From Lewinellaceae bacterium (lineage in GTDB: Bacteria > Bacteroidota > Bacteroidia > Chitinophagales > Saprospiraceae): DNA of 64,000 nt. Where the stretch lies: positions 248,001 to 312,000 of the forward strand of contig JACJYQ010000007.1 in NCBI GenBank assembly GCA_020636025.1, given 5' to 3'. Position numbers and translations under genes: made by a program. Every line of letters starts with the position of its first letter. Position 1 is the stretch's first letter. The notes below the pieces were generated by a model. The model ran no database searches, had not been told where the DNA came from, and worked only from the letters and a program-made list of their open reading frames with translations. This document shows positions 24,737-33,824 of this stretch, piece after piece.

Positions 24737-27700
24737 ATGCGTACATACAGACTTTGGATAGCGTTTTTGCTCGCCTTCGTCGCATTGGGTGTCTCGGCGC
24801 GAAACAACCCGGATGCAAGGAAAGCTGTGAAAAGCGCCAGGGCACAATACCGTGATGTTTGTGCCAACTCTGAGTCACAAATTGACCAGGAAATCAACAA
24901 CGTCAGAGCTCGTTTGCTGGGTGGTGGCGACTGCTGGTGGGATTTTACCGATGGCCGGTATATCGTACCTAAAGTAGATGTCAGCACTGGCCAACAAGAG
25001 GTATCTTCTATTTTCGCCGGCTCCGTTTGGCTGGGTGGTATTGACCCTGCGGGTAACCTTAAACTGGCTTGCCAGGATTACCGGAGTGGAAGTAACAACG
25101 AATTCTGGCCCGGGCCATTGACAGAAGTAGGTGTAACAGAATCTTTTACCTGTAATAACTGGGATCGTCATTTCAGGGTTACTGGAGAAGAGATCAGAAA
25201 ACACCTTTCTAATCTTTCAAAAGGCAATTTGGCAGAATCTGAAATCCCTCGTGGTTTGAGAGGATGGCCGGCAACCGGGAATCCATATTTCGTAGATGTT
25301 TGGGGCTTTGATCTGCCATTTACCGAGCAGAAACTGGCCGGATTCTTCGATAAAGATGATGATGGTTTGTATGACCCTTTAAAGGGAGATTATCCTTCCA
25401 TTGAAATCAGAGGTTGTCCACTGGATAAATATCCGGACGAAATGATCTTCTGGATCTACAATGACCAGGGAGGTGGCCAGCCACACGGAAATACAAACGG
25501 AAATGCCATTCAAATGGAGGTTCAGGTACAAGCATTTGGTTACCAGACCACCGATGAATTGAATGATATGACCTTCCAGCGTTACAAGTTGATCAACCGG
25601 GCTACCGAGCGTATCGACTCCACTTTCTTTGCTATGTGGGTTGACCCTGATCTTGGATGTGCCTTGGATGATTATATTGGTTGTGATACGGCAAAAAACC
25701 TGATGTATGTGTATAACCAGGATGCTGTTGACGGCCAGCCAGGTGCTACTTGTGATGGAGTTCCTACGTATGGCGACAAAGTGCCGATCCTGGGTGTTGA
25801 CTACTTCCGTGGCCCACTCGATTCGAATGCTATGGAAATTGGCATGTCATCGTTTGTGTACTACAACAACAACATTAACGGTCCGCCTCCAGGCACAACA
25901 GATCCTTCAGCGCCAGGTGAGTTTTACAATTATCTGACGGGTACCTGGAAGGACGGTACACCTTACACCTATGGTGGAAGTGGATACCAGGATGGTAATA
26001 TTCCTATTCGTTACGTATTCACAGAACCACCTAATGACATCAATGGCTGGAGTATGTGTACTGCCAACCTGCCATTTGGTGACAGAAGAACTTTGCAGGC
26101 TTCAGGTCCTTTCTCCCTGCTGCCAGGTGCTGTAAACGAACTTATCATCGGTGTGCCATGGGTACCAGATATTGCCTACCCATGTCCGGATATGGAAGGG
26201 CTTTTCCGTGCTGATAAATTGGCACAGGGTCTTTTCGATAACTGCTTTGATATTCTTGACGGCCCGGATGCTCCTGATGCCGATTGGGTTGAAATGGATA
26301 GAGAGATCGTGGTTGTACTTACCAACAACCCTGATAAGGACATTAACAACAACGCCGGAGAAAATTACTCAGAGCGCGATATCCTTGCACCAGATACATT
26401 GCTGAACAATCCTGATCCAGCGATCCAGGAACTTATTAGTTACAAATTTGAAGGATACAAGATCTATCAGTTGATTGATCCAAATGTCTCTTCAGCTGAT
26501 TATGAAAATCCTGAAAGATCTCGTTTGGTGTATCAGGTGGACGTGAAAAATGGGGTTGAGAAAATTTATAACTGGGTAGAGGAAGTAAATCCAAGCGACC
26601 CTGCCAAGAAACTGTATTTCCCTGAAGTGAGAGCTGAAGGGCAGGATTTGGGTGTGCGCCATACATTCAGCATTAAGGAAGACAGGTTTGCAACAGGTAA
26701 CGACAAGCGACTGATCAACCACAAGAAGTACTATTATGTGGTGATTGCCTATGGTTACAACAACTATGGAACCTTTGATCCATTTACAGCTGCTGGACAA
26801 CAGCGCCCTTATATTGCCAGTAGGTTAAATGTTCAAACCAGAACAGCAATACCTCGGCCAATTGTCGACGTTGCTCTAAATTCAGCTTATGGAGATGGTG
26901 TACAGGTAATTCGCTATGAAGGAGCCGGTGTAGGCGGTAATTTCCTGGATGTGGAGGATGCCATGCGCGATCAAATGATACAACCTGGTTTTGATAGTGT
27001 AATTACCTACAAATCTGGTCTCGGTCCTTTGAACGTAACCATTTTCAATCCATTCGAAGTTGAGGATGGAGACTATGAGCTTGAGTTTGTGGACAGCAAT
27101 AACTCAGATGAGGTTTTGGATGTTGATGCCCGTTGGAACCTGCGCAAACTGCCTGACGGTCAGATTATTGCATCTGAAAAGTCTATCGAAAAGCTCAACG
27201 AGCAGATCATAGCCGAATACGGTTTCTCTGTGTCTATAGTTCAGACTAACTCGCCTGGTGCGAAAGAAGATGAAGCCAATGGTGGTATAGGTGCTGAAAT
27301 TGAATATCAGAACCCGGACCAACCTTGGATACAGGGTATACCTGATCAGGGCGAAAATGTGTTGAATTATGTGAAAACAAGTCCACTAGAGCCTGATGCA
27401 GACCTTGATCCTTATCAAGGGTTGAGCACACTGGGGGATGGTTTCTTTGTGCCTTATGCTCTTTGTGACTGGCGTAGTGCGTTTGCATTAACACCTAACT
27501 TCTACATCACACCAGCCTGGACAGATAAGCTTTCCTTTAATGGTAGCGCTATGGGAGGTGCCGCAGGTCAGCTGAAGATGCTGGAGGCTTTGCCAAACGT
27601 GGATATTGTATTCACCAGTGACAAGTCTAAATGGAGCCGTTGCGCCATTCTTGAAAGTGCTTCATATGCATACACCAGCACATCGCCTTCAAACTATCCT

Positions 27701-28798
27701 AAATTCCCGGGATTTGAAACTGAAGGTAACCCAGCTACACCAACAAAAACCAGAAATAGCTTTGATGTGCGTTTCTCTCCATCTGTTGGTAAAGAAGATG
27801 CTGATAATGACGGATACCCTGACCCTGACGGAGCTGTTGAGCCAGCCACCATTACACAACCAAATGGTAAGGTTATCAACAACACTAAAGCGGGTCAGCC
27901 ACTGTATGGAATGGGATGGTTCCCTGGCTATGCTGTAGATGTAGAAACTGGTCGCCGATTGAATATCTTCTTCGGAGAAAACTCTTGCTACTCTAAAGCT
28001 CAGGATCCATCATATACCGGACGCGACATGATGTGGAATCCATCAGGAGTAGTGTACAGATCTGGGTATGAGCCTGGCCCTACCAATCCTGTGAATTACT
28101 ACGATCTGCTTCTGGGTGGCCAACACTGGGTTTATGTTACCAACATGACTTATGATTCATGCGGATACATTCACTCACGTTGCTCTCCTGAGGTAAACGC
28201 GGCAACCACTGCCAAATTCCCTGCTATTAAAACAATAGCCTGGGCCGGTATGATGGTAGGTAATGAACTGTTCCCGCTGCGTTCCTACAACGATGGTTTG
28301 ATTCCTAGAAACAATGATGCTGTAGTTAAACTTCGTGTAGATCAGCCTTACCAAACCTGGTATAACGACTCGGACGGTACGAAAAACGGTCACCCGCGCT
28401 ATGGCTTCAAGATCGAAGGAAGAGGACGTGCGGCCTTGAGTGAAGTTGAAATTGAAAATGCACTGGATTCAGTGAAAGTTGTACCGAATCCATACTATGG
28501 TTTTTCAGATTACGAAACTTCGCAGTTCTCACAAACGGTTAAGGTTACCAACCTGCCAGGGAAATGTAAGGTTACCATTTACTCACTCGATGGCAAGTTC
28601 ATTCGACAGTATAACCGAAATGAAGAGTACATGCCTTACAATCAAATCGTTCCGGATGTAGAATGGGATTTGAAAAATAGTAAGGGTATACCTGTTGCGA
28701 GTGGTGTTTATTTGATACATATAGACGCCCCTGGCATGGGTGAGCGAACAGTGAAGTGGTTTGGTATAGCCAGACAGTTTGACCCAACGGGTCTGTAA
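24737..28798 (+). CDS. Very large secreted protein with Ca-binding motifs and a T9SS-like C-terminus
   Basis: 1353 residues with a signal peptide (LWIAFLLAFVALGVSA). I recognise no enzyme domain. Features: Ca-binding-type acidic loops DKDDDGLYDPLKGDYP and DADNDGYPDPDG, many aromatic beta strands, and a C-terminal part beginning VVPNPYYGFSDYE, then GKCKVTIYSLDGKFIRQY, EWDLKNSKGIPVASGVYLIH and ERTVKWFGIAR, as in type A T9SS sorting domains but followed by a short extra tail. It follows the TonB receptor by 60 bp and precedes the PorV-like gene, an arrangement that I know from related genomes. Probably an abundant surface protein. Confidence 0.7.
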   Translation: MRTYRLWIAFLLAFVALGVSARNNPDARKAVKSARAQYRDVCANSESQIDQEINNVRARLLGGGDCWWDFTDGRYIVPKVDVSTGQQEVSSIFAGSVWLGGIDPAGNLKLACQDYRSGSNNEFWPGPLTEVGVTESFTCNNWDRHFRVTGEEIRKHLSNLSKGNLAESEIPRGLRGWPATGNPYFVDVWGFDLPFTEQKLAGFFDKDDDGLYDPLKGDYPSIEIRGCPLDKYPDEMIFWIYNDQGGGQPHGNTNGNAIQMEVQVQAFGYQTTDELNDMTFQRYKLINRATERIDSTFFAMWVDPDLGCALDDYIGCDTAKNLMYVYNQDAVDGQPGATCDGVPTYGDKVPILGVDYFRGPLDSNAMEIGMSSFVYYNNNINGPPPGTTDPSAPGEFYNYLTGTWKDGTPYTYGGSGYQDGNIPIRYVFTEPPNDINGWSMCTANLPFGDRRTLQASGPFSLLPGAVNELIIGVPWVPDIAYPCPDMEGLFRADKLAQGLFDNCFDILDGPDAPDADWVEMDREIVVVLTNNPDKDINNNAGENYSERDILAPDTLLNNPDPAIQELISYKFEGYKIYQLIDPNVSSADYENPERSRLVYQVDVKNGVEKIYNWVEEVNPSDPAKKLYFPEVRAEGQDLGVRHTFSIKEDRFATGNDKRLINHKKYYYVVIAYGYNNYGTFDPFTAAGQQRPYIASRLNVQTRTAIPRPIVDVALNSAYGDGVQVIRYEGAGVGGNFLDVEDAMRDQMIQPGFDSVITYKSGLGPLNVTIFNPFEVEDGDYELEFVDSNNSDEVLDVDARWNLRKLPDGQIIASEKSIEKLNEQIIAEYGFSVSIVQTNSPGAKEDEANGGIGAEIEYQNPDQPWIQGIPDQGENVLNYVKTSPLEPDADLDPYQGLSTLGDGFFVPYALCDWRSAFALTPNFYITPAWTDKLSFNGSAMGGAAGQLKMLEALPNVDIVFTSDKSKWSRCAILESASYAYTSTSPSNYPKFPGFETEGNPATPTKTRNSFDVRFSPSVGKEDADNDGYPDPDGAVEPATITQPNGKVINNTKAGQPLYGMGWFPGYAVDVETGRRLNIFFGENSCYSKAQDPSYTGRDMMWNPSGVVYRSGYEPGPTNPVNYYDLLLGGQHWVYVTNMTYDSCGYIHSRCSPEVNAATTAKFPAIKTIAWAGMMVGNELFPLRSYNDGLIPRNNDAVVKLRVDQPYQTWYNDSDGTKNGHPRYGFKIEGRGRAALSEVEIENALDSVKVVPNPYYGFSDYETSQFSQTVKVTNLPGKCKVTIYSLDGKFIRQYNRNEEYMPYNQIVPDVEWDLKNSKGIPVASGVYLIHIDAPGMGERTVKWFGIARQFDPTGL

Positions 28799-28843
28799 TG
28801 AATTCAGTTTAAGGCTTTAATGCCTGAATTATACCGGTTTTCA

Positions 28844-28893
28844 GGGTGATTTGCGGGGTCCTGGTTTTCTCTGGGAAACTTTGCAAATCACCC
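28844..28893 (+). repeat. 11-bp inverted repeat in the intergenic space before the PorV-like gene
   Basis: GGGTGATTTGC (28844-28854) and GCAAATCACCC (28883-28893) are exact complements, preceded by a smaller hairpin at 28801-28830 (AATTCAG/CTGAATT). No T tract follows, so it may be an attenuator or an mRNA-processing/stabilising stem rather than a full terminator. Confidence 0.45.
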
Positions 28894-28947
28894 GAGTTCC
28901 GGTAAGGCACTTTCGCCGATCAATCAACTTTTCAACTTCAATTGATA

Positions 28948-29985
28948 ATGAAGAAACTATACTATATCCTTTGTTTTACCCTGCTGACCATTTCAGTTAA
29001 TGCCGGAAACCCGGATCGTCAGGGTGAAGCAGGTGCAAACCAATTGCTGATCAACCCATGGGCCAGAACAGCTGGATTGCACGAAATGAACACTTCTTGT
29101 GTGTATGGTGCAGAAGCCATGTTCCTTAACGTGGCAGGCTTGTCGCGTATCAATAAAACCCAGATTCAGTTGGGGCACACACGCTACATTGCTGATATCA
29201 ACCTCAATTCACTTGGCTTTGCTCAGAAAATTGGCAAAGGCGGGGTGTTGGGAATTTCACTTGTGGCTTTTGACCTGGGTGACTTTGATTATACCACAGA
29301 AGATGTTCCTGAAGGCTCCGGAGCAACATTCAGCCCTTCATTTTTTAACATGGGACTTTCGTATTCCTATTTGTTTGAAAACAAGGTTTCAGTTGGCTTT
29401 ACTGCCAAAATAGTAAATGAGTCTGTTACCAACGTGGCAGCCAGAGCCTTCGCCCTGGATGCAGGTGTTCAGTATGTAACTGGTGAAAATGACAATTTCA
29501 AATTTGGAATTTCCTTGCGGAATGTTGGTAATAAAATGCGGTTTGTAGGCGAAGGTCTCTCTGAGGCACTGCCTAACCCAGGCCCAACCTTTGTGTACGA
29601 TAACACTTATTATGCCCGTTCTGCTGAATTTGAATTGCCATCACAGTTGAATATCGGCGCTTCCTATGATTGGTTGTTAGGCAAAACTAATACCCTGACA
29701 CTGATGGGGAACTTTACCTCTAATGCTTTCTCACGTGATCAGCTGGGTGCCGGCCTCGAACTCAATGTTCGCAAGGCATTTGGATTCAGAGTAGCCTACA
29801 AATATGAGCTTGATGCTTCTCCTGGTGATTCTGAGGCTACGCTCGACAATGGCTTGAGTGCAGGTTTCACTTTCTCGGTTCCAGTGAGAAAAGGGTCCGA
29901 TACCCGCATCACTTTTGATTATGGATATCGCCAAACTTCCATTTTTAATGGTATCCACAATTTGGGCTTGAGACTCGATTTGTAA
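28948..29985 (+). CDS. PorV/PorQ-family outer-membrane barrel protein
   Basis: 345 residues from the ATG at 28948 (a TTG two codons earlier is possible). Signal peptide KKLYYILCFTLLTISVNA. The mature start GANQLLINPWARTAGLHEMN, then GAEAMFLNVAGLSRINKTQI, is the PorV/PorQ family opening, and the protein ends in HNLGLRLDL, a barrel strand. PorV carries T9SS substrates from the translocon to the sortase; paralogs such as this one, beside a TonB receptor and a large secreted protein, may serve a dedicated client. The specific role is inferred. Confidence 0.8.
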   Translation: MKKLYYILCFTLLTISVNAGNPDRQGEAGANQLLINPWARTAGLHEMNTSCVYGAEAMFLNVAGLSRINKTQIQLGHTRYIADINLNSLGFAQKIGKGGVLGISLVAFDLGDFDYTTEDVPEGSGATFSPSFFNMGLSYSYLFENKVSVGFTAKIVNESVTNVAARAFALDAGVQYVTGENDNFKFGISLRNVGNKMRFVGEGLSEALPNPGPTFVYDNTYYARSAEFELPSQLNIGASYDWLLGKTNTLTLMGNFTSNAFSRDQLGAGLELNVRKAFGFRVAYKYELDASPGDSEATLDNGLSAGFTFSVPVRKGSDTRITFDYGYRQTSIFNGIHNLGLRLDL

Positions 29986-30042
29986 AGATTTATACCGTCG
30001 ACTCTTTTTATTTTAAAAGATCGGCAATACCTTTGCAGTCAC

Positions 30043-30095
30043 GAAAAACGCAGGAACGTTTCTATCCAGAGGACAGGAACGTTCCTGCGTTTTTC
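30043..30095. terminator. Perfect 18-bp hairpin after the PorV-like gene
   Basis: GAAAAACGCAGGAACGTT (30043-30060) and its exact complement (30078-30095, ending GCGTTTTTC) flank a 17-nt loop. It is A-rich on the left and T-rich on the right, so it can act as an intrinsic terminator on both strands. It ends the TonB/secreted/PorV cluster 58 bp after the stop. Confidence 0.75.
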
Positions 30096-30313
30096 TGCCT
30101 AAGAGCGTTTCATGGAATGTTTTCCTGGTCCTCAAGCGGTAATTTCGCTTCATTCTTCGTATTAACTTTTCTGACTTTCCCTTATACGATTGCTCCCTTC
30201 GGCGGAGCTTGTGTGAATTAGAAATTATTCCTTTGTCCAAAGGTAATTGCAGTTTCAACGCTCTTTTATGGCAGTTCACTATTGTGTACCCTTTTAATGT
30301 ACAATGATTTATT

Positions 30314-30790
30314 ATGGCAAATTACGTTTATCTCACTCAAGGTGGTTTTGAAAAGCTGAAGGCAGAACTTGACGAATTGAAAACCAATGGACGGCAGGCA
30401 GCAGCCACAGCCATCGCAGAAGCGCGCGCTCAGGGTGATTTGTCCGAAAACGCAGAATATGACGCAGCAAAAGATGCGCAAGGATTGCTCGAGTTGAAAA
30501 TCAATGAACTGGAAACGGTTATTTCAAATGCCAGAATTATTGATGAAAGTCAACTGGATGACTCCAAAGTGGCCATTCTGTCGAATGTGACCATCAAAAA
30601 CATGAAAACAGGCAAGGAAATGACCTATAAGCTGGTCTCTGAAACTGAAGCGGATGCCAAACAGCAAAGAATTTCAGTGAATTCTCCAATTGGTCAGGGC
30701 TTGTTGGGTAAAGAAAAAGGCGATATCGCTCAAATTACCACCCCAGCCGGACAAATGGAGTTCAAGGTTTTAAATATTACTGTAGGCTGA
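30314..30790 (+). CDS. greA: Transcription elongation factor GreA
   Basis: 158 residues, the standard GreA length. It rescues backtracked RNA polymerase by stimulating cleavage of the 3' end of the transcript. The N-terminal coiled coil contains the acidic-tip signature ARAQGDLSENAEYDAAKDAQ; the C-terminal FKBP-like domain has ISVNSPIGQGLLGKEKGD. No neighbours suggest an operon. Confidence 0.95.
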   Translation: MANYVYLTQGGFEKLKAELDELKTNGRQAAATAIAEARAQGDLSENAEYDAAKDAQGLLELKINELETVISNARIIDESQLDDSKVAILSNVTIKNMKTGKEMTYKLVSETEADAKQQRISVNSPIGQGLLGKEKGDIAQITTPAGQMEFKVLNITVG

Positions 30791-30955
30791 TTATTCGCCG
30801 TTTTTTCTATTGCCGACCAGGATAATCCTAATTTTCCGGTCGGCAATATTTTTTTAAGGGAAATTAATTCTGTGTCAACTTCCAAGTTTCCCTGGTCTCT
30901 CCAAACAAATTTTGATTCGGTTCATTAATTTTGCATGCTTGTAAATGTTTGAACC

Positions 30956-31429
30956 ATGCGTCAAAATCTCATCATCTTACTGGGAACCGTTTTTCTGACC
31001 ACCTGGGCTGTTGGTCAGGAAGTGTCAACGCTCTCAATAGAACTTACTCAAACAGAAGTGCCTGCCGGTGAGCCATTTGAAGTAGTTTTTGAACTGGAAA
31101 ACAACAATGGTGGCTCTTTTTACCCTCCCGATTTTGAATCTGCGGGCTTTACGGTTGTAGGAACCAGCCAATCTTCCAACATCACTTTTAACAATGGAGT
31201 TGGTAAATCTTCCCAGATGTATAAATACAGGGTAATGGCACGTGATACCGGCAATCTGGAAATTCCATCTGCCCGGTTTACTGAAGGTTCCCGAGAATTG
31301 ATTACGGAACCACAGACCATTCATGTGTTACCAAACGATGCGTTTTTTAGTCCACCGCAGCCATCTGAAGATCCTATGGAAAAGCGCCGGAAAGAACTGA
31401 AGAAAAAGATCAAAACCATTCACCTCTAG
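30956..31429 (+). CDS. Short BatD-like N-terminal domain protein
   Basis: 157 residues: a signal peptide (ILLGTVFLTTWAVGQ), then one Ig-like beta domain resembling the first domain of BatD (QTEVPAGEPFEVVFELENN, FTVVGTSQSSNITFNNG), and a basic C-terminal tail (KRRKELKKKIK). It lacks the later BatD domains and the membrane helix of its neighbour 19 bp downstream, so it looks like a single-domain paralog rather than a broken copy; no frameshift is visible. It probably acts in the periplasm together with the BatD protein. A TAATTTTG box lies at 30926-30933. Confidence 0.7.
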   Translation: MRQNLIILLGTVFLTTWAVGQEVSTLSIELTQTEVPAGEPFEVVFELENNNGGSFYPPDFESAGFTVVGTSQSSNITFNNGVGKSSQMYKYRVMARDTGNLEIPSARFTEGSRELITEPQTIHVLPNDAFFSPPQPSEDPMEKRRKELKKKIKTIHL

Positions 31430-31447
31430 GCATTTCACCTCCACTAA

Positions 31448-33235
31448 ATGACTGGTCGCACGCTTTATACATCTCCTGCCCTTGAGTATGCCCTTAAAAA
31501 GGGGAGATGGATATTTATCTTGTTTGGCGTCACAAGCACTCTTTGGGGGCAGTCTCCAACATTTACTACTAGCCTTGATGTTAAGGAGGTAATTGTTGGC
31601 AATCCATTTGAGGTGACTTTTACCCTGACCGACGCAGAAGGGAGGACTTTTTCACCCCCTGCATTCAGGGAATTTACGACAAAGGGATCGGTCTCTGAAT
31701 CCAGGGGGATGACCCTGAATAAAGGCAAAAAAAGTTCGCGGCAAAGCTGGAGCTATTTACTGGAGGCGAAAAAAGCAGGGACATTCAATATAGGCTCTGC
31801 AACGGTTACTGTTGATGGTAAAACTCTTAAAACAGAACCTTATAAATTAGTCGTACTGGCAGCTCCAAGTGCTGCAGGAGGAAAGGTAGTTCCACCGGGA
31901 AAGGACGATGAGGTGTTTATTATAGGCATGATTAACACGGATCATGCATTCCCGGGACAACAACTTACCTGGCAATTAAAGCTTTTTACCCGTGTAGCCA
32001 TTGAGGGGGCAGACCTGATCTCCCTGCCTGCTTTTGATGATTTTTATTCCCGTGAAAAACGGCGCTTTGATACCAGAATTCAATACCAAATGGTTCAGGG
32101 GAAAAAGTATGCAGTGAAAATTCTTCATGAAGAGGCACTTTTCCCGCAGAAAACAGGGCGACTGACAATTGGCAGTGCTAAAGTCCGCGTTGGCCTGGAT
32201 CAACCTGGAGCCCAGGGCTTTCTGTATGGACCTAAACTGGCAACGCTTAGCTCACAACCAACTGCCATTGATGTTTCATCACTTCCGGAACCCGTACCGG
32301 ATAATTTTATTGGAGGTATTGGTCATTATGAATGGGAAGTCCATGCTGACACCAGCTCTCTGTCTACAGATGATGCGCTTACCCTGGTTATTAGCCTGAA
32401 AGGAAATGGAGACTCCCGTCGCGTTTCACCACCAAAGATTCCGGTGCCTGCTACCTGCGAGATATTCGACCCGCGAATCATTAGTGAGGAAGAATATGAA
32501 AGTGAAACGGAGATTGTACATGAAAAGCAATTTGAATATGTAATTCTCCCACGGGAGCCAGGTCATCAGGAGTTGCTTGCATCCTTGACGTATTTCGATC
32601 TGGACAGCAATCGTTATTGCACCTTACACGCAGAGGCGATTAAATTCGAAGTAAGTGCCGGTGAGAATTATAAGCCGGCTGATAACGTGGAAAAGAAGTT
32701 GCCAGTCACAAATACTGCAAAAGATGAGGATGGTTTGGGCTCACGCATGTTAAAATTTCTGAGCGAGCCGGTTTTTGTGGGAACAGTCATTTCATCCATG
32801 GTGACCGTAGCGCTTGTATGGTTTTTTGTTTCAAAAAGAAAGAAGACTGTAAAAGAGCCTGCCACGGTTGCAGATATCAAGCAAATGCCTAGCGCCATTC
32901 AACAATTTTACAAGGTTGAGAAACTGGCCACTTCAGCAAACTCTCCTGACCCGCCACATTTTTACGGTGAGCTTCTAAAAGCTTTGCAAAGCTATATCTC
33001 TTTAAAATTACACATTAGTCAGGCTGAACTGGATCACTCTCTCGTAAAAGAAAAACTAGAGCGTCTGGATGTGCCTTCTATTCGTATTCAGGCATTTTTA
33101 TCGATATGGGAGTCATGCGAGGCTTCCGTTTATTCGGGTCAGAGTGCCGGAGTATCCATCCGATCAGATTGGGACGCTGCCGAAAAAGTGGTGCTTGCCC
33201 TGGAAAAAGATATACCGGGTTCTTCTTTGAATTAG
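31448..33235 (+). CDS. batD: BatD-family protein (oxygen tolerance / aerotolerance)
   Basis: 595 residues. Signal/anchor segment WIFILFGVTSTLWGQ (about 21-35), tandem Ig-like beta domains (VKEVIVGNPFEVTFTL and later FPGQQLTWQLKLFTR), one transmembrane helix (about 440-457, VFVGTVISSMVTVALVWFFV) and a cytosolic helical tail. This is the standard BatD layout. Bat proteins cooperate with MoxR ATPases and VWA proteins in envelope stress tolerance; here batA, batB, batC and batE are absent from the flanks. The start could also be internal, just before the signal segment. Confidence 0.8.
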   Translation: MTGRTLYTSPALEYALKKGRWIFILFGVTSTLWGQSPTFTTSLDVKEVIVGNPFEVTFTLTDAEGRTFSPPAFREFTTKGSVSESRGMTLNKGKKSSRQSWSYLLEAKKAGTFNIGSATVTVDGKTLKTEPYKLVVLAAPSAAGGKVVPPGKDDEVFIIGMINTDHAFPGQQLTWQLKLFTRVAIEGADLISLPAFDDFYSREKRRFDTRIQYQMVQGKKYAVKILHEEALFPQKTGRLTIGSAKVRVGLDQPGAQGFLYGPKLATLSSQPTAIDVSSLPEPVPDNFIGGIGHYEWEVHADTSSLSTDDALTLVISLKGNGDSRRVSPPKIPVPATCEIFDPRIISEEEYESETEIVHEKQFEYVILPREPGHQELLASLTYFDLDSNRYCTLHAEAIKFEVSAGENYKPADNVEKKLPVTNTAKDEDGLGSRMLKFLSEPVFVGTVISSMVTVALVWFFVSKRKKTVKEPATVADIKQMPSAIQQFYKVEKLATSANSPDPPHFYGELLKALQSYISLKLHISQAELDHSLVKEKLERLDVPSIRIQAFLSIWESCEASVYSGQSAGVSIRSDWDAAEKVVLALEKDIPGSSLN

Positions 33236-33267
33236 TTTCGATTTCAGGCCGATCTTGGCTACCTTTG
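33236..33267 (+). promoter_or_regulatory. Promoter for the FKBP isomerase gene
   Basis: TTTC (33236-33239), 20 bp, then TACCTTTG (33260-33267), the latter an exact TAnnTTTG match. It overlaps the possible upstream start at 33255, which supports the start at 33318. Confidence 0.55.
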
Positions 33268-33317
33268 CGGCCATTTTTCACCAAAGCGACATTTTACCGC
33301 TTATAAATACAAACCAA

Positions 33318-33824
33318 ATGGTTGTAGAAGTCAATAAAGTAGTATCAGTACATTATACCTTAACTGAAGGAACTGCAGAAGGAAACCTGGTAGAATCTAC
33401 CAAAGGTGGAGAGCCGCTTGTTTTCATTTTTGGAATTGGCATGATGATCCCCGATTTTGAGTCCAATTTACAAGGAATGAAGACTGGTGATCAGTTTTCT
33501 TTTGGCATTCCTGCAGCCAAGGCATATGGAGAATACAATAAGTCAGCTGTGGTGTCGATCCCCAAATCAATCTTTGAAGATAATGGCAAGGTGCCAGAAG
33601 GTTTGCTGGAGATAGGCAGAATGCTTCCTATGCAGGATCAGGAAGGTAATCAGCTACAAGGGATGGTGGCCGGCTTTGATGACACCAATGTCACTATGGA
33701 TTTCAATCATCCGATGGCTGGGGTTGACTTGTTTTTTACCGGCCATGTTGAATCTTTGAGGGATGCAGATCCTTCCGAGTTGGAACACGGTCACGTGCAC
33801 GGAGCTGGCGGTCATCACCACTAA
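33318..33824 (+). CDS. SlyD-like FKBP-type peptidyl-prolyl cis-trans isomerase
   Basis: 168 residues. SlyD-type order: FKBP strand (VNKVVSVHYTLTE, then PLVFIFGIGMMIPDFESNLQ), insert-in-flap chaperone domain (FGIPAAKAYGEYN to MVAGFDDTNVTMDFNHPMAG), return to FKBP (FFTGHVESLRDA), and a His-rich tail (HGHVHGAGGHHH) that could bind nickel or zinc. It catalyses prolyl isomerisation and acts as a cytosolic folding helper. The stop overlaps that of mutA on the other strand by three bases. Confidence 0.9.
   Translation: MVVEVNKVVSVHYTLTEGTAEGNLVESTKGGEPLVFIFGIGMMIPDFESNLQGMKTGDQFSFGIPAAKAYGEYNKSAVVSIPKSIFEDNGKVPEGLLEIGRMLPMQDQEGNQLQGMVAGFDDTNVTMDFNHPMAGVDLFFTGHVESLRDADPSELEHGHVHGAGGHHH

Noticed and set aside
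30013..30279. Short frames on both strands (63 and 89 codons)
   Set aside because: Both translate the same 18-bp palindrome (the peptide RKTQER...NVPAFF appears on each strand), so they are shadows of the terminator hairpin.
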